A stretch of DNA of 64,000 nucleotides from Alcanivoracaceae bacterium (GTDB lineage: Bacteria; Pseudomonadota; Gammaproteobacteria; Pseudomonadales; Alcanivoracaceae), in assembly GCA_029213045.1 (NCBI GenBank), contig JARGPN010000009.1, forward strand, positions 62,001 through 126,000. The letters are read 5' to 3'. The position numbers and the translations under genes were made by a program. The notes below the pieces were generated by a model. The model had not been told where the DNA came from. It ran no database searches and was given only the letters and a program-made list of their open reading frames with translations. Of the stretch, positions 27,169 through 37,219 are shown in pieces (position 1 is the first letter of the stretch; every line of letters starts with the position of its first letter).

Positions 27169-27858
27169 TCACGCTGCCACGCCGAAGAGTGCGCCGACGC
27201 CAGCCGTTAGCGCCATGGCCAACGCACCCCAAAATGTCACACGTGAGGCCGCAACGATTATTGGCGCACCACCCGCCTTAGCGGACAGCGAACCTAACAG
27301 CGCGAGGAACAACAGCGAACTCACTGAGACGGCCCACATAAGCGCCGACGTCGGTAAGAGAACCACGATCAGCAAAGGCAGGGCCGCACCCACTGAGAAC
27401 GTCGTAGCAGACGCAAGAGCCGCTTGAATTGGACGCGCCATCAACGTATCGGAAATACCCAACTCATCGCGAGCATGCGCACCCAGCGCATCGTGGGCCA
27501 TCAAACTTGTCGCCACGGTTGCCGCTAGCGCTTCATCCAAACCGCGCTTAACGTAAATCGCCGCAAGCTCCGCATGCTCCTGTTTGGGATTGGCGGCCAA
27601 CTCTTTCCGCTCGCGACCAAGATCCGCCCGTTCAGTATCCGCCTGTGAGCACACCGACACATACTCGCCCGCCGCCATCGACATTGCCCCCGCAACCAAC
27701 CCAGCAACACCTGCCGTGATGATGGTCGACGAATCCGCCCCCGCCGCGGCCACGCCCATAATCAAACTGGCAGTGGAAACAATCCCGTCATTAGCACCAA
27801 GCACCGCCGCGCGAAGCCAGCCTGCCCTATGCGTTCTATGTCCTTCCTTGTGCCTCAT
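27169..27858 (-). CDS. VIT1/CCC1 family (Fe2+/Mn2+) transporter
   Basis: The 229-residue integral membrane protein starts HRAGWLRAAVLGANDGIVSTASLIMGVA, the family signature. AAGEYVSVCSQADTERADL follows, then a cytosolic helical metal-binding region rich in Glu (about residues 80-150) and three more helices. VIT1/CCC1 proteins move ferrous iron or manganese across membranes. The bacterial substrate is unproven here. The ribosome site AAGGGA lies 8 nt before ATG. It is a standalone gene. Confidence 0.9.
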   Translation of the reverse strand: MRHKEGHRTHRAGWLRAAVLGANDGIVSTASLIMGVAAAGADSSTIITAGVAGLVAGAMSMAAGEYVSVCSQADTERADLGRERKELAANPKQEHAELAAIYVKRGLDEALAATVATSLMAHDALGAHARDELGISDTLMARPIQAALASATTFSVGAALPLLIVVLLPTSALMWAVSVSSLLFLALLGSLSAKAGGAPIIVAASRVTFWGALAMALTAGVGALFGVAA

Positions 27859-27933
27859 TGTGAATTCCCTTTAGTGAGGTGATGACTCAGAGATACCGCG
27901 CAGCTGAAAAACCGTTTTCATACTGCGAGCGAA

Positions 27934-28260
27934 TCACACTTCAGGCTGATAGTTCGCCTCCGGCCATAACTCATTAATTTCGTCCGCCTGATGTTGTGCC
28001 GTGAAACGCTCCCAAACAATACCGTTCACATCCGTGTCCTGCGTAAACGCATCGGCGGCAGGATCTTCCCAGCCCAAGTGCCTTAGCGAACCGGGACCAC
28101 ACGCAGAATCCTGACGCACAGAAATATTTAAAGAATCCGTTCGCCACAACGCGTACTCGCCAGGAACAGACGAACATGGCGGCACGCCTAATCGAGCAGA
28201 ATAATCCGCGATGGTTTCTGCGATTTTGTCGGTGGAGATCGCGATATGAAGCTTTTTCAT
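27934..28260 (-). CDS. Small VOC (glyoxalase-like) family protein
   Basis: The 108-residue protein starts KKLHIAISTDKIAETIADYSARLGVPPCSSVPGEYALWRTDSLNISVR, a beta-alpha-beta-beta pattern typical of vicinal oxygen chelate domains. The second half reads RHLGWEDPAADAFTQDTDVNG. Only one VOC module is present, so a dimer is likely. The substrate is unknown. The ribosome site AAGGAA lies 6 nt before ATG. Neighbours (VIT transporter, DUF1304) give no functional clue. Confidence 0.65.
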   Translation of the reverse strand: MKKLHIAISTDKIAETIADYSARLGVPPCSSVPGEYALWRTDSLNISVRQDSACGPGSLRHLGWEDPAADAFTQDTDVNGIVWERFTAQHQADEINELWPEANYQPEV

Positions 28261-28484
28261 AACGTTCCTTCAGAAGCATGGAGAAAAGGCAGCGCTCGTC
28301 ATCAATATAAAAGAACAACGCGTTCAATATTCCGCAGAGAATTAGCGCATCGAAAACGCCAACGCGGATCAATGCACAAACCGCGCAACGTTAATCCTAT
28401 TCTTTATAACACGTAGCGCGTAGAGAGAAGCTTAAATAGGCTACACGGAATAGCAGCCTGAAATTGGTGGACTAACCACATCGA

Positions 28485-28847
28485 TCACACCGTTGAAACC
28501 AACAATAACGCTAAACCAATAACGCCGGGCAACGCCTGAACATAGAGAATTTTACGGCTCGCCGTTGCCGCACCGAATACGCCCGCAACTATCACGCACA
28601 GCAAAAAGAACACCTTAAAATCAAAACCCGCCGCGCCCTGCACAACACCCCAAAGTAACCCAGCCGTAATAAAGCCGTTATACAAACCTTGGTTCGCCGC
28701 CAACACCTTCGTCGCACTCGCCTGCTCTTTCGACTGCCCAAAAGCACGCCGCCCCGCAGGCTTTTCCCACAGGAACATTTCTAGCACTAGAAAATACCCG
28801 TGCAGCAAGGCAATCAGAATAATCACTATATTGGTAAGCATTGTCAT
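28485..28847 (-). CDS. DUF1304 family membrane protein
   Basis: The 120-residue protein has four predicted membrane helices (about 5-25, 50-70, 75-95, 100-118). It carries the family motif HGYFLVLEMFLWEKPAGRRAFG followed by AANQGLYNGFITAGLLWG. The function of DUF1304 is unknown. Start choices are GTG at 28859, ATG at 28847 or ATG at 28841; 28847 fits the family. It is monocistronic as far as seen. Confidence 0.85.
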   Translation of the reverse strand: MTMLTNIVIILIALLHGYFLVLEMFLWEKPAGRRAFGQSKEQASATKVLAANQGLYNGFITAGLLWGVVQGAAGFDFKVFFLLCVIVAGVFGAATASRKILYVQALPGVIGLALLLVSTV

Positions 28848-29141
28848 ACGCGTCGACACCCTGTCGTAGAGAATTCAAGCACTGACAAAGCATGACCCTA
28901 TACGTAATCATAGACCAGTGAAAATATTGCGTTAGAAGGGTTTTAAAGGGTGGCCACAGGGAATACACAGGGGCGAACAGACTTTAAAATTTACACCATC
29001 CAAAGATTAATACGGATGTTCAATGTAAGGCCTGACTCCGCAAACACAAACATTCTAATTGCTTCTTCTCATCCGCCCGCCGCAGAGCAGTGCCACTTAT
29101 AACAATGCTAGCGGTAATTGTATTTGTTAATGTTTGGCATA
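28848..29141. other. Gene-free spacer
   Basis: Together with the terminator that follows at 29142, this is about 340 nt without a supported gene. It should hold the promoter of the DUF1304 gene (minus strand). I see no strong promoter, repeat or RNA fold here. Confidence 0.6.
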
Positions 29142-29171
29142 AAAAAAGGCCTGAACAATCAGGCCTTTTTT
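29142..29171 (-). terminator. Terminator of the nqr operon
   Basis: AAAAAAGGCCTG / CAGGCCTTTTTT is a perfect 12-bp stem with a 6-nt loop. It lies 18 nt beyond the nqrM stop. The symmetric A/T arms make it functional in both directions. Confidence 0.9.
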
Positions 29172-29188
29172 GCGTGCTTGGGTGGTAT

Positions 29189-29431
29189 TTAAACTTTGAA
29201 ATTCTTGTTCGCGTCGTAGCCGAGTGCTTTGGTGGCGGGCTTTTCGGCGTCTGCTTGCTCTTCGCATTTTTCGATGTTGCCGCCGCAGATTTCGCATTCG
29301 CCGGTGATGCCGACGTTGGCGAGGCCGCCGCAGGAACCTTTGATAGGTTTATTGGAGAAGATGACACCGACGGCCATGGCGGCGATGACGATGCCGATGA
29401 AGACGACGGCGGCGATAATGGTGGCTAGCAT
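29189..29431 (-). CDS. nqrM: Na+-NQR maturation protein NqrM
   Basis: The 80-residue protein has one membrane helix (about residues 3-25). A cytosolic tail with four conserved cysteines follows, in GSCGGLANVGITGECEICGG and KCEEQ. NqrM (DUF539) is needed to place the Fe between NqrD and NqrE during Na+-NQR assembly. The frame is open to 29545, but the ATG at 29431 fits the family, as the upstream residues are read from the apbE end. It follows apbE directly and completes the operon. Confidence 0.93.
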   Translation of the reverse strand: MLATIIAAVVFIGIVIAAMAVGVIFSNKPIKGSCGGLANVGITGECEICGGNIEKCEEQADAEKPATKALGYDANKNFKV

Positions 29432-29432
29432 A

Positions 29433-30518
29433 TCAATGCTCCTGCTGCGCTTGTGACAGCTGTTTGAATGCCGAGCTGGGAATTTCGGCAAATCCTGTCT
29501 CTGTTCTGACAATAAAGAGTACGGCAAGTTGCCGTGCTTCGGCAAAAGCGATGCCCACTTCTGGGCCGAGCACGGTGAGTGCGGTGGCTAAGGCGTCGGC
29601 TTCGGTGCAGGTGTCGGCAAGCACGGTCACGGATGCAGTGAGGTGATCCACCGGCTGGCCTGTGTGCGGGTTGATGATATGGGCGAAGAACTGGCCGTCT
29701 TGCTCGAAGAAGTTGCGGTAATCGCCGGAGGTGGCAACGGCGCCGTGGCTTAGGGTGAGTACGCGCTCGACTTCGCGGATGCCCGGCACGGGGCGTTCTA
29801 CGGCCACACGCCAGCCGTTGCCCTCGGGCTTTTGGCCGTTGGCGCGGAGTTCTCCGCCTATTTCGACGAGGTAATTGGTTAAACCACGTGCGGCAAGGTA
29901 ATCGGCGAGTTTATCCACGGCGTAGCCTTTGGCCACGGAGGATAAGTCCACGTAAATGCCACCGGGTTGCAGTGCAGCGCGTTTGTCGGCGTCGAGGGTG
30001 ATGCGTTGCCAACCGATGCGTGCCCTCGCCTGCGCCAGTTGCTCTTCGCTTGGGGCGTTGATGCGGGTTTTATCCGGGCCGAAGCCCCACAGGTTTACCA
30101 GTGGCCCCACGGTGGGGTCGTACGCGCCGTCGGTTTCATCGGCGAGGCGTAACGCATAATCCAGTACCTGATAAAAATCGGCGGGCAGTGTATGCCAGGT
30201 GCCCGCATCCGCTTGGTTGAAGCGGCTGATGTCAGAATCTGGAATATAGGTACTCATTTGCTGGTTTATATTTTGCAAAATCAGCTGTAGCTCGTGTTGC
30301 AGCTGTGGCGGGGTCATATCAACGGGCAAGCCAACCACTTTCACCGACCAGGTTGTGCCCATGGTCGGCCCGGAAAGCGTATGCACCGCCGGTGCGCGAT
30401 CGCAGCCGCTGAGTAAACAGAATGCCAACACCAGAAGCCACGTTGATCGCAACGCAAACAGGGCCCGAAGGCCCTGCTGCAATGGTGCTTTAGAAAAACG
30501 ATTAACCACCGAAGTCAT
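29433..30518 (-). CDS. apbE: FAD:protein FMN transferase ApbE
   Basis: ApbE attaches FMN covalently to Thr/Ser of NqrB and NqrC. From the ATG at 30518 the protein is 361 residues with a lipoprotein signal (lipobox LLSGC near residue 40), so it is anchored in the periplasm. The core shows [42 protein letters not shown] and [20 protein letters not shown], the family's FAD and metal sites. The start overlaps the nqrF stop by 17 nt. An upstream ATG at 30545 would overlap more. It is the expected maturase for this operon. Confidence 0.94.
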   Translation of the reverse strand: MTSVVNRFSKAPLQQGLRALFALRSTWLLVLAFCLLSGCDRAPAVHTLSGPTMGTTWSVKVVGLPVDMTPPQLQHELQLILQNINQQMSTYIPDSDISRFNQADAGTWHTLPADFYQVLDYALRLADETDGAYDPTVGPLVNLWGFGPDKTRINAPSEEQLAQARARIGWQRITLDADKRAALQPGGIYVDLSSVAKGYAVDKLADYLAARGLTNYLVEIGGELRANGQKPEGNGWRVAVERPVPGIREVERVLTLSHGAVATSGDYRNFFEQDGQFFAHIINPHTGQPVDHLTASVTVLADTCTEADALATALTVLGPEVGIAFAEARQLAVLFIVRTETGFAEIPSSAFKQLSQAQQEH

Positions 30519-31731
30519 CCAACAGAATGTTTTCGTGCTCAACACCTAAGTCTTCGAGCATTTTAATCACTGCCGCGTTCATCATTGGCGGTCCACACAT
30601 GTAGAACTCGCAATCTTCTGGCGCAGCATGCTCTTTCAAATATTGCTCATACAGCACTTGGTGAATAAAGCCTGTGAGTCCGGTCCAGTTATCTTCTGGT
30701 TGCGGATCGGACAGGGCTAAGTGCCAAGTGAAGTTTTCGTTTTCTTCTGCAAGCTTGTCGTACTCTTCCACGTAGAAGGCCTCACGCAATGAACGTGCGC
30801 CGTACCAGAAGGTAATCTTACGCTTGGAACTCAAACGTTTAAGCTGATCGAAGATATGCGAACGCATGGGCGCCATGCCCGCGCCACCACCGACGAATAC
30901 CATTTCTGCTTCGGTTTTCTTGGCGAAGAACTCACCGAAAGGCCCGAATACAGTAATTTTATCGCCCGGCTTGAGGTTAAAGACAAACGACGACATTTTA
31001 CCGCAAGGGATGTCTGTTTTGCCTGGAGGCGGCGTTGCAATACGAATATTGAACTTAAGAATGCCTTTCTCTTCTGGGTAGTTCGCCATGGAGTAGGCAC
31101 GAATCACTTCTTCGTCATTTTTCGCTTCGAAATCGAAAAACTTGAAGCGTTCCCAGTCGCCGCGGTATTCCGCAGGAATATCGAAGTTGCTGTATTTGAT
31201 GTCGTACTTAGGCGCTTCGAGCTGCACGTAACCGCCGGCGCGGAAATCAACGCTTTCCCCTTCTGGCAGCTTCAATACGAGTTCTTTAATAAAGGTGGCA
31301 ACGTTGTCGTTAGAAACAACTTCACATTCCCACTTTTTCACGCCGAAGAATTCTTCAGGCACTTCAATTTTCAGGTCTTGTTTAACGTTTACCTGACACG
31401 ACAAACGCCATCCGTCGCGAATTTCACGTTTGTTAAAGTGGCCTTCTTCGGTTGGCAAAATATCGCCGCCGCCTTCAAGCACTTTACACTTACACTGCGC
31501 GCAGGTGCCGCCACCGCCACACGCTGACGACAAGAAAATACCTTGGCCTGCGAGGGTCTGTAGCAACTTGCCACCTGCTGCAGCATCAATGCCTTTTGCA
31601 GGGTCGTTGTTAATATCGATGTGCACGTCGCCGGTACTGACCAAGCGTGAACGTGCAGCAAGAATTAATGCCACCAGCGCCAATACAATGGCGGTGAACA
31701 TCAGAACGCTGAATACAATCTCAAAATTCAT
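30502..31731 (-). CDS. nqrF: Na+-NQR subunit F (NADH dehydrogenase, 2Fe-2S/FAD)
   Basis: NqrF takes electrons from NADH into the Na+-pumping complex. The 409-residue protein has one N-terminal membrane helix (about 3-25). A 2Fe-2S ferredoxin domain follows ([15 protein letters not shown] with a later Cys in WRLSCQV). The FAD domain (RAYSMANYP) and NADH domain ([19 protein letters not shown]) come next, ending [19 protein letters not shown] and LLDDFGG. Length and motifs match V. cholerae NqrF. The order nqrA-F is complete and ungapped. Confidence 0.97.
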   Translation of the reverse strand: MNFEIVFSVLMFTAIVLALVALILAARSRLVSTGDVHIDINNDPAKGIDAAAGGKLLQTLAGQGIFLSSACGGGGTCAQCKCKVLEGGGDILPTEEGHFNKREIRDGWRLSCQVNVKQDLKIEVPEEFFGVKKWECEVVSNDNVATFIKELVLKLPEGESVDFRAGGYVQLEAPKYDIKYSNFDIPAEYRGDWERFKFFDFEAKNDEEVIRAYSMANYPEEKGILKFNIRIATPPPGKTDIPCGKMSSFVFNLKPGDKITVFGPFGEFFAKKTEAEMVFVGGGAGMAPMRSHIFDQLKRLSSKRKITFWYGARSLREAFYVEEYDKLAEENENFTWHLALSDPQPEDNWTGLTGFIHQVLYEQYLKEHAAPEDCEFYMCGPPMMNAAVIKMLEDLGVEHENILLDDFGG

Positions 31732-31749
31732 GGTCTGGTTATCCCCCGC

Positions 31750-32370
31750 TTACAGCTGCACGCCAGAAAATGACATGAAGCCCAACGACATTAAGCCCAC
31801 GGTGATAAAGGTAATACCTAGCCCTTTTAATCCGTCTGGCACATCGCTGTACTTCAGTTTTTCGCGGATACCGGCCAGCAAAGTGATTGCTAATGCCCAA
31901 CCCACACCGGCGCCTAAACCATATACAACGGATTCACCGAAATCGTAATCACGCTCAACCATGAACAAGGACGCACCCATGATGGCGCAGTTCACGGTAA
32001 TCAACGGCAAGAAAATACCCAGCGCGTTGTATAGGGAAGGAACATATTTATCCAACACCATTTCCATGATTTGCACGATAGCGGCGATAACACCGATATA
32101 GCTAAGCAAACCGAGGAAGCGAAGGTCTAACTTCGCTAATGCATCAATGCCGGTCCACGCGAGCGCGCCTTCGTTGAGCAAATAATGAAGAATCAGGTTG
32201 TTCATCGGCACGGTCAGAACCTGCACCACAACAACAGCAATACCTAGACCAATCGCTGTCTCGATTTTTTTCGAGATCGCAATAAAGGTACACATGCCTA
32301 GGAAGAACGCGAGCGCCATGTTTTCAACAAACACCGCACGCACAAACAGACTTAGATAATGTTCAAACAT
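31750..32370 (-). CDS. nqrE: Na+-NQR subunit E
   Basis: The 206-residue protein has six membrane helices and is related to RnfA. It starts [35 protein letters not shown], with the conserved Cys in LGMCTF near residue 26 that helps coordinate the NqrD/E iron centre. [15 protein letters not shown] holds the second conserved Cys near residue 120. It pairs with NqrD in the membrane core. The ribosome site GGGAG lies 9 nt upstream of ATG. Confidence 0.97.
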   Translation of the reverse strand: MFEHYLSLFVRAVFVENMALAFFLGMCTFIAISKKIETAIGLGIAVVVVQVLTVPMNNLILHYLLNEGALAWTGIDALAKLDLRFLGLLSYIGVIAAIVQIMEMVLDKYVPSLYNALGIFLPLITVNCAIMGASLFMVERDYDFGESVVYGLGAGVGWALAITLLAGIREKLKYSDVPDGLKGLGITFITVGLMSLGFMSFSGVQL

Positions 32371-32384
32371 CGTTGTGCGCTCCC

Positions 32385-33056
32385 TTAAAAGGCTTCACTG
32401 GCGCGCGTATGCGCGGCCGGCGTGAAAGAATCTTTTTCCACCTGCGTCTTTTTCACTGCGCGGATGCCCCAAATAATGAATCCGATTAGGAAAAAGGCTG
32501 AAGGTGGTAACAGCATCAAACCGTTTGGAATATACCAGCCGCCGTCGGTGACTTTGCTCAGCACTGGAATGCCAAACAAGCTGCCTGCGCCCAACAGTTC
32601 GCGGGTAAAACCAAGGATGATCAAAATGAAGCTGTAGCCTAAGCCGTTACCGATGCCATCAATGAACGACGGGATTGGCGGGCTCTTCATGGCGAACGCT
32701 TCAGCGCGACCCATAACGATACAGTTGGTGATGATCAATCCAACAAACACCGAAAGCTGTTTGGAAATGCTGTAGGCGTAAGCACGAAGGAACTGATCTA
32801 CCACGATTACCAGCGACGCAATAATTGTCATCTGCACAATAATACGAATGCTCGATGGAATCTGGTTGCGAATACTGGAGACAAAGAAGTTAGAAAACGC
32901 CGTCACCAACGTTAACGCCAACGCCATGGTGACGGTGGTGTTGAGATTGCTGGTCACCGCCAATGCAGAACAGATACCAATGATCTGCAACGCAATGGGG
33001 TTGTTATCTAAAATCGGACCAAATAGGAGTTCTTTGGGTTTCATGTTATCAGCCAT
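32385..33056 (-). CDS. nqrD: Na+-NQR subunit D
   Basis: The 223-residue six-helix protein is related to RnfE. It starts [37 protein letters not shown], with the conserved Cys near residue 29. [14 protein letters not shown] has the partner Cys. It shares the Fe centre with NqrE. It overlaps nqrC by 8 nt and has a strong GAGGAGG ribosome site 6 nt before its ATG, inside the end of nqrC. Confidence 0.97.
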   Translation of the reverse strand: MADNMKPKELLFGPILDNNPIALQIIGICSALAVTSNLNTTVTMALALTLVTAFSNFFVSSIRNQIPSSIRIIVQMTIIASLVIVVDQFLRAYAYSISKQLSVFVGLIITNCIVMGRAEAFAMKSPPIPSFIDGIGNGLGYSFILIILGFTRELLGAGSLFGIPVLSKVTDGGWYIPNGLMLLPPSAFFLIGFIIWGIRAVKKTQVEKDSFTPAAHTRASEAF

Positions 33057-33888
33057 TGTTCACCTCCTCGCCTTCAGCGGGTGCGGACTCGGTTGTGTCG
33101 GCAGCAGGCGCTTCGACCTGTGCGCTCGCATGAATTTTATCGAGATACGGACCAAAACCATTTTCGCCAACCCAGTAACGCACTAGGTTATTGACACCGT
33201 TGGTTGTCAGGCTAGCGCCCGCAAGTCCATCAACTTTATACGCTGCATCAGCGGCACCGCTATCAACCGTGCCCTTGATGACTTGAATCGCAACGTCGCC
33301 TTCGTCGTTAAAGACTTCTTTACCAGGCCACAGAGCTTTCCATTTAGGGTTGTCGACTTCACCACCAAGACCAGGGGTTTCAGCGTGCTCATAAAAACCT
33401 AGGCCGGCGACGGTGTCGGCATCTGGCTCAAGTGCCAAGAAACCGTACAAGGTTGACCACAATCCGTAGCCATGAATCGGCAAAATAATTTTGCTCAGTT
33501 CGCCGTTTTCGTCGTTGGCTAAGTACACCTCAGCAACATTGGCCTGACGTTTAATGCTGGCAATATCTACTTTGCCGTCTAAACGTTCGCTTCGCTCTGG
33601 GTCTTTTGCGGCTTTGCGCTGATCGTAGCTGCTTGGCATGTCGACATATTCGCCGGACGCCAGATCAACAAACTTGCGATCAATGCTTTTAAAGGCGTTT
33701 TGAACATCCATGCCCGCCGTGTACAACCCTGCTGCTTGCAGAATGTTCACCTGTTTATCGAGCAGTTTGTTTTTCTCTTGCACCGGACGCAGCATCACGG
33801 CGGCGGTGGCAACAACAACGCCACACACCAAACACACCAGCAAGGCGACGATTAATGTTCTAGCGACGGAATCATGTTTGGCAGCCAT
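33049..33888 (-). CDS. nqrC: Na+-NQR subunit C (covalent flavin)
   Basis: The 279-residue protein has one N-terminal helix (about 10-34) and a periplasmic FMN-binding domain. The flavinylation motif recognised by ApbE reads [10 protein letters not shown]. The attachment position (residue 226) is therefore Ser rather than the usual Thr (SGATLT in vibrios). [13 protein letters not shown] and [23 protein letters not shown] are typical NqrC. The C-terminus has an Ala/Pro/Glu-rich extension (about 262-279). Its start abuts the nqrB stop. Confidence 0.95.
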   Translation of the reverse strand: MAAKHDSVARTLIVALLVCLVCGVVVATAAVMLRPVQEKNKLLDKQVNILQAAGLYTAGMDVQNAFKSIDRKFVDLASGEYVDMPSSYDQRKAAKDPERSERLDGKVDIASIKRQANVAEVYLANDENGELSKIILPIHGYGLWSTLYGFLALEPDADTVAGLGFYEHAETPGLGGEVDNPKWKALWPGKEVFNDEGDVAIQVIKGTVDSGAADAAYKVDGLAGASLTTNGVNNLVRYWVGENGFGPYLDKIHASAQVEAPAADTTESAPAEGEEVNNG

Positions 33889-35135
33889 TAGACAGCTCCT
33901 CCACTACGACGTAAGCGACGGCGAATGTTCGCGCGCATCACAAAATAGTCGATCAACGGGGCGCACAAGTTACCGAACAAAATCGCCAACATAATGCCTT
34001 CAGGGAATGCAGGGTTTACCACACGAATTAACACTGTCATCACACCGATGACGATACCAAACACCCATTTACCGGTGTTGGTCATCGAGGCTGAAACAGG
34101 GTCAGTGGCCATGTACACCAAACCGAATGCCAAACCACCGATGGTTAAGTGCCAATACCAAGGCATGGCAAACATCGGGTTTGATTCACTGCCAATTGCA
34201 TTAAAGATGCTCGACATAAATACGGTGCCCAAAATCACGCTGAGCATAATCCGCCAGCTAGCAATTTTGGTGAACAGTAGGAAGATCGCGCCCAACGCAA
34301 TGGCGATGGTAGAGGTTTCACCGATACAGCCTTGAATGCCACCCATTGCGGTGCTCATCCAGCTTAAATCTACTGAGCCGCTGGTGAAGGCAGCGCCGGT
34401 TAAGCCCGCTGAATAATCAATTGCGCCTGCTGCTGCCAGCGACAAAGGAGTTGCGCCACTAAAGGAATCAACGGCGGTCCACACTGCGTCGCCTGACATT
34501 TGCGCTGGGTACGCAAAATATAAAAATGCGCGACCCACTAATGCAGGGTTGAGGAAGTTTTTGCCGGTACCGCCAAATACTTCTTTACCGATAATGACAC
34601 CGAAAGAAATACCCAAGAACACCTGCCACAATGGAATGGCCGGCGGCAAAATAAGCGTAAACAAAATACCAGTAACGAAGAAACCTTCGTTAATTTCGTG
34701 ACCGCGTTTCCACGCAAACAATCCTTCCCAAATAAAACCGCCGAGGTATACCGTCACCATAATGGGGACGTAATACACAGCGCCGTGAAGGAAGTTCGCG
34801 AGCACATTACCCGAATCAAATCCGGTTAATAACGCAACAATATCTGCACGCCAGCCGGGAATGGCCTGATAACCGAATTCGGTGATTTGCATGTTGGCTT
34901 GATAGCCGGTGTTGTACAAACCGAACAAAATCGCAGGAAATGTGGCGAACCACACTGTCATCATTACGCGCTTAAGATCGATACCATCACGCACATGCGC
35001 CGCTGAACGAGTCACCGACGATGGGCTGTACAACATGGTGTCGAACATTTCGTAGAAAGTATAAAACTTCTCGAACTTGCCGCCTTCATGGAAATGTGGC
35101 GCGACCTTAGTGTCTAAAATCTGTCTCATGCCCAT
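33888..35135 (-). CDS. nqrB: Na+-NQR subunit B (ion-translocating, covalent FMN)
   Basis: The 415-residue membrane protein has ten or so helices. The FMN attachment motif is SFSGATPLSLAA with Thr229. GKEVFGGTGKNFLNPALVGRAFLYFAYP is the classic NqrB/RnfD stretch, and NqrB also carries riboflavin and the ion path. The ribosome site GGAGGG lies 6 nt before the ATG. It starts 2 nt after the nqrA stop, and its stop overlaps the nqrC start. Confidence 0.97.
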   Translation of the reverse strand: MGMRQILDTKVAPHFHEGGKFEKFYTFYEMFDTMLYSPSSVTRSAAHVRDGIDLKRVMMTVWFATFPAILFGLYNTGYQANMQITEFGYQAIPGWRADIVALLTGFDSGNVLANFLHGAVYYVPIMVTVYLGGFIWEGLFAWKRGHEINEGFFVTGILFTLILPPAIPLWQVFLGISFGVIIGKEVFGGTGKNFLNPALVGRAFLYFAYPAQMSGDAVWTAVDSFSGATPLSLAAAGAIDYSAGLTGAAFTSGSVDLSWMSTAMGGIQGCIGETSTIAIALGAIFLLFTKIASWRIMLSVILGTVFMSSIFNAIGSESNPMFAMPWYWHLTIGGLAFGLVYMATDPVSASMTNTGKWVFGIVIGVMTVLIRVVNPAFPEGIMLAILFGNLCAPLIDYFVMRANIRRRLRRSGGAV

Positions 35136-35137
35136 GC

Positions 35138-36484
35138 TCAGCCCTCCACTTCGATACGAGTCAGGTTGTCACGTAGAATCGGGCCATACTCGTATTTGCC
35201 GACGCAGACATAAGTGCACAATGCTAAATCTTCTTCGACCAACTCCAACGCTCCCAATGCTTGCGCAGCGTCGGTATCACCGACAACCAGTGCTCGCAGT
35301 AATTGCGTTGGCAAAATATCCAATGGCATCACTTCTTCATAACCGCCGATGGGCACCATGGCGCGTTCGCTACCGTTGGTGGTGGTGGTCATGCCGAGTT
35401 TTTTGCCGGGTAACAGCTTGGACAAATAAATATTCATCACAGAGTGACGATTAACACCTGGCGAGAGATAGCCAAACAATTCGCGTTCGCGGCCTTCACG
35501 CAACACAGACACTTGCGTGGTGGCGCTGGCTAAAAACGCAATCGGTCCGCGCGCTGCTGCGCCATTGAGTACCGATCCGTTGACAACGCGGTTATCGCCG
35601 TCGAGCAAACGCCCTTCTGTTAAGTCATTTAATGAGGCGCCAACGCGGGTGCGCAATAATTGCGGCTCACGGACTTGCGGGCCAGCTAAGGCGACAACGC
35701 GATCGGTAAATAATTTGCCGGTGGTAAATAATTTACCGATGGCGATGACATCTTGGTAATTCACTGTCCACACACTTTTTTGTGCGCCGACCGGATCAAG
35801 ATGGTGAATATGTGTGCTGGCGTTGCCCGCAGGGTGCGGACCAGCAAATGCTTCTTCGCGAATTTGCCCTTGTGCGAATTTCGGCAGCTTTGATGTCGCC
35901 GATTTACACACCCATACAGGGCCTTCGGTAAGCTTGCTCAGAATCACTAGGCCATCGCGGAACGATTGCTCATGCTCAGCGATAATAACGTCGGCGTCGG
36001 CAGCAAGAGGATTAGTATCCATTGCGGCGACAAAAATCGAGTTCGGCATGGTGTCTGGCGCAGGAACTTTGCCAAACGGACGAGTGCGTAACGCCGTCCA
36101 TTGCCCAGAATCGATAAGTTGCTCGCGTGCTTGTGCGCTTTTTAAGTTCGCCAATGCGCTGGAGTCGAATTGCTGGAAGGTGACTTCCTGCTCTTGATCC
36201 GCGATTTCAATTTCCACTGATAACAAAACGCGCTTGTTGCCACGGTGCACGGCTTTCACCACGCCTCCGGCTGGGGCGGTGTACTTCACGCCGGCACATT
36301 TTTTATCAGTAAAAAGTAGCTGACCTTTGCTGACGGTATCACCGTCTCGAACTTCCATGGTTGGCTTCATACCGTGGTAATCGGCGCCAAGGATTGCAAC
36401 AGAACGGATCACGGGAGTATCTCCGATCACCTGGCGCGGCGCGCCTGCGATGGGAAGATCGAGTCCCCGCTTGATTTTGATCAT
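35138..36484 (-). CDS. nqrA: Na+-NQR subunit A
   Basis: The 448-residue cytosolic subunit starts [20 protein letters not shown] and carries [28 protein letters not shown] (barrel-sandwich domain) and [33 protein letters not shown]. It is the first gene of the Na+-NQR operon, which uses NADH oxidation by quinone to pump Na+. Presence of the complete operon suggests a sodium-based energy economy, common in marine gammaproteobacteria and in some Pseudomonas. A -10 candidate is about 125 nt upstream. Confidence 0.97.
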   Translation of the reverse strand: MIKIKRGLDLPIAGAPRQVIGDTPVIRSVAILGADYHGMKPTMEVRDGDTVSKGQLLFTDKKCAGVKYTAPAGGVVKAVHRGNKRVLLSVEIEIADQEQEVTFQQFDSSALANLKSAQAREQLIDSGQWTALRTRPFGKVPAPDTMPNSIFVAAMDTNPLAADADVIIAEHEQSFRDGLVILSKLTEGPVWVCKSATSKLPKFAQGQIREEAFAGPHPAGNASTHIHHLDPVGAQKSVWTVNYQDVIAIGKLFTTGKLFTDRVVALAGPQVREPQLLRTRVGASLNDLTEGRLLDGDNRVVNGSVLNGAAARGPIAFLASATTQVSVLREGRERELFGYLSPGVNRHSVMNIYLSKLLPGKKLGMTTTTNGSERAMVPIGGYEEVMPLDILPTQLLRALVVGDTDAAQALGALELVEEDLALCTYVCVGKYEYGPILRDNLTRIEVEG

Positions 36485-36812
36485 AGCTGCTCGCCTATCG
36501 AACGATTCTGAGAACTGGGAACTGACGCGGTGGCCCCACTCATCTACGACGTCTTTGTCGTAAAGAACTCACCATATCGCGCAGCCGACCTCACTGCCGG
36601 CGGTAGGCATTATAAGGATGCACCCACAGTGTTACCAGCCAAATGCCTGAGTAGATCGAACTAATTCATGCTGTAGGCAATATTAAGTGCGGAACGAATG
36701 TTCGCTGAGGTGGGAGAGCAATTTATCAGTCACTTGCTGACCCTGTTTTGGGGAGGCACGCAGCATTTGTGCACGAGCAAACTGCAAACAATTGCGCTTC
36801 GATCACCGCCGT
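36485..36812. other. nqrA leader and upstream spacer (no gene seen)
   Basis: This is part of a 735-nt gene-free stretch between nqrA and gap. It holds the predicted nqrA -10 (36609) and a small hairpin TACGAC/GTCGTA (36545-36562) in the leader. No credible coding frame is present. The rest of the stretch (to 37219) is REP pairs and terminators, listed separately. Confidence 0.7.
36609..36614 (-). promoter_or_regulatory. Candidate -10 of the nqr operon
   Basis: On the minus strand TATAAT is followed by G. It lies about 125 nt before the nqrA ATG, leaving a leader of about 118 nt. No good -35 at normal spacing is seen, so activator dependence or a different start is possible. Confidence 0.4.
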
Positions 36813-36880
36813 ATCGCTTGCGGGCAAGCTCCCACAGGGGCTTCGGGATGGGTGTATGTGGGAGCTTGCCTGCAAGCGAT
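36813..36880. repeat. REP doublet 1 (inverted pair)
   Basis: Two inverted copies of a palindromic unit beginning GTGGGAGCTTGC and ending GCAAGCGAT face outwards, separated by about 22 nt. The left copy has a CGGGC variant centre. Similar to Pseudomonas REPs. The doublet is in turn duplicated, with flank, 180 nt downstream. Confidence 0.9.
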
Positions 36881-36911
36881 ACAGCCTCGGTCAGTGCCTC
36901 ACACCTTATCA

Positions 36912-36954
36912 ATAAAAAAACCAACCTAGGACAGAGCATTTGGTTTTAGGTTGG
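36912..36954 (-). terminator. Terminator hairpin between the REP doublets
   Basis: On the minus strand CCAACCTA and TAGGTTGG (about 18-nt loop) are followed by TTTTTTTATT. No gene ends here, since gap already has its own terminator at 37109. It may be a back-up, or it may end a small transcript from the spacer. Confidence 0.6.
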
Positions 36955-36992
36955 GGGTTAGTTTCAAGCAATTGCGCCTTGACCACTGCAGC

Positions 36993-37060
36993 ATCGCTTG
37001 CGGGCAAGCTCCCACAGGGGCTTTCGCGACGGGTTTAGGTGGAGCTTGCCTGCAAGCGAT
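36993..37060. repeat. REP doublet 2 (inverted pair)
   Basis: Same architecture as the doublet at 36813, with a one-base deletion in the right copy (GTGGAGC). The preceding about 24 nt (CAATTGCGC...) are also similar, so a block of about 92 nt (36789-36880 and 36969-37060) is repeated directly at 180-nt offset. Confidence 0.9.
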
Positions 37061-37108
37061 TGGGACTTGATCAATGTCACCACCCTTCAAACGCCCTGCC
37101 CCACATGC

Positions 37109-37148
37109 AAAAAAAATCCGCCGAGCTTTGGAGCTGGGCGGATTTTTT
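37109..37148 (-). terminator. Terminator of the gap gene
   Basis: AAAAAATCCGCC / GGCGGATTTTTT is a 12-bp stem with a 14-nt loop. On the minus strand it is followed by a T-run. It lies about 70 nt after the gap stop and could also act on plus-strand transcripts. Confidence 0.88.
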
Positions 37149-37219
37149 CCTATATTACTCCGGCATCGTTCAAAGAACGACTGCGGAACGCAGTGCCGCC
37201 GAGGCGGCACTGTGACTGC

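Noticed and set aside
29090-29428. Plus-strand frame opposite nqrM
   Set aside because: nqrM has conserved Cys spacing and operon context; the opposite frame is a mirror.
30856-31527. 223-codon plus-strand frame antisense to nqrF
   Set aside because: It lies wholly inside nqrF, which is certain; composition is that of a shadow frame.
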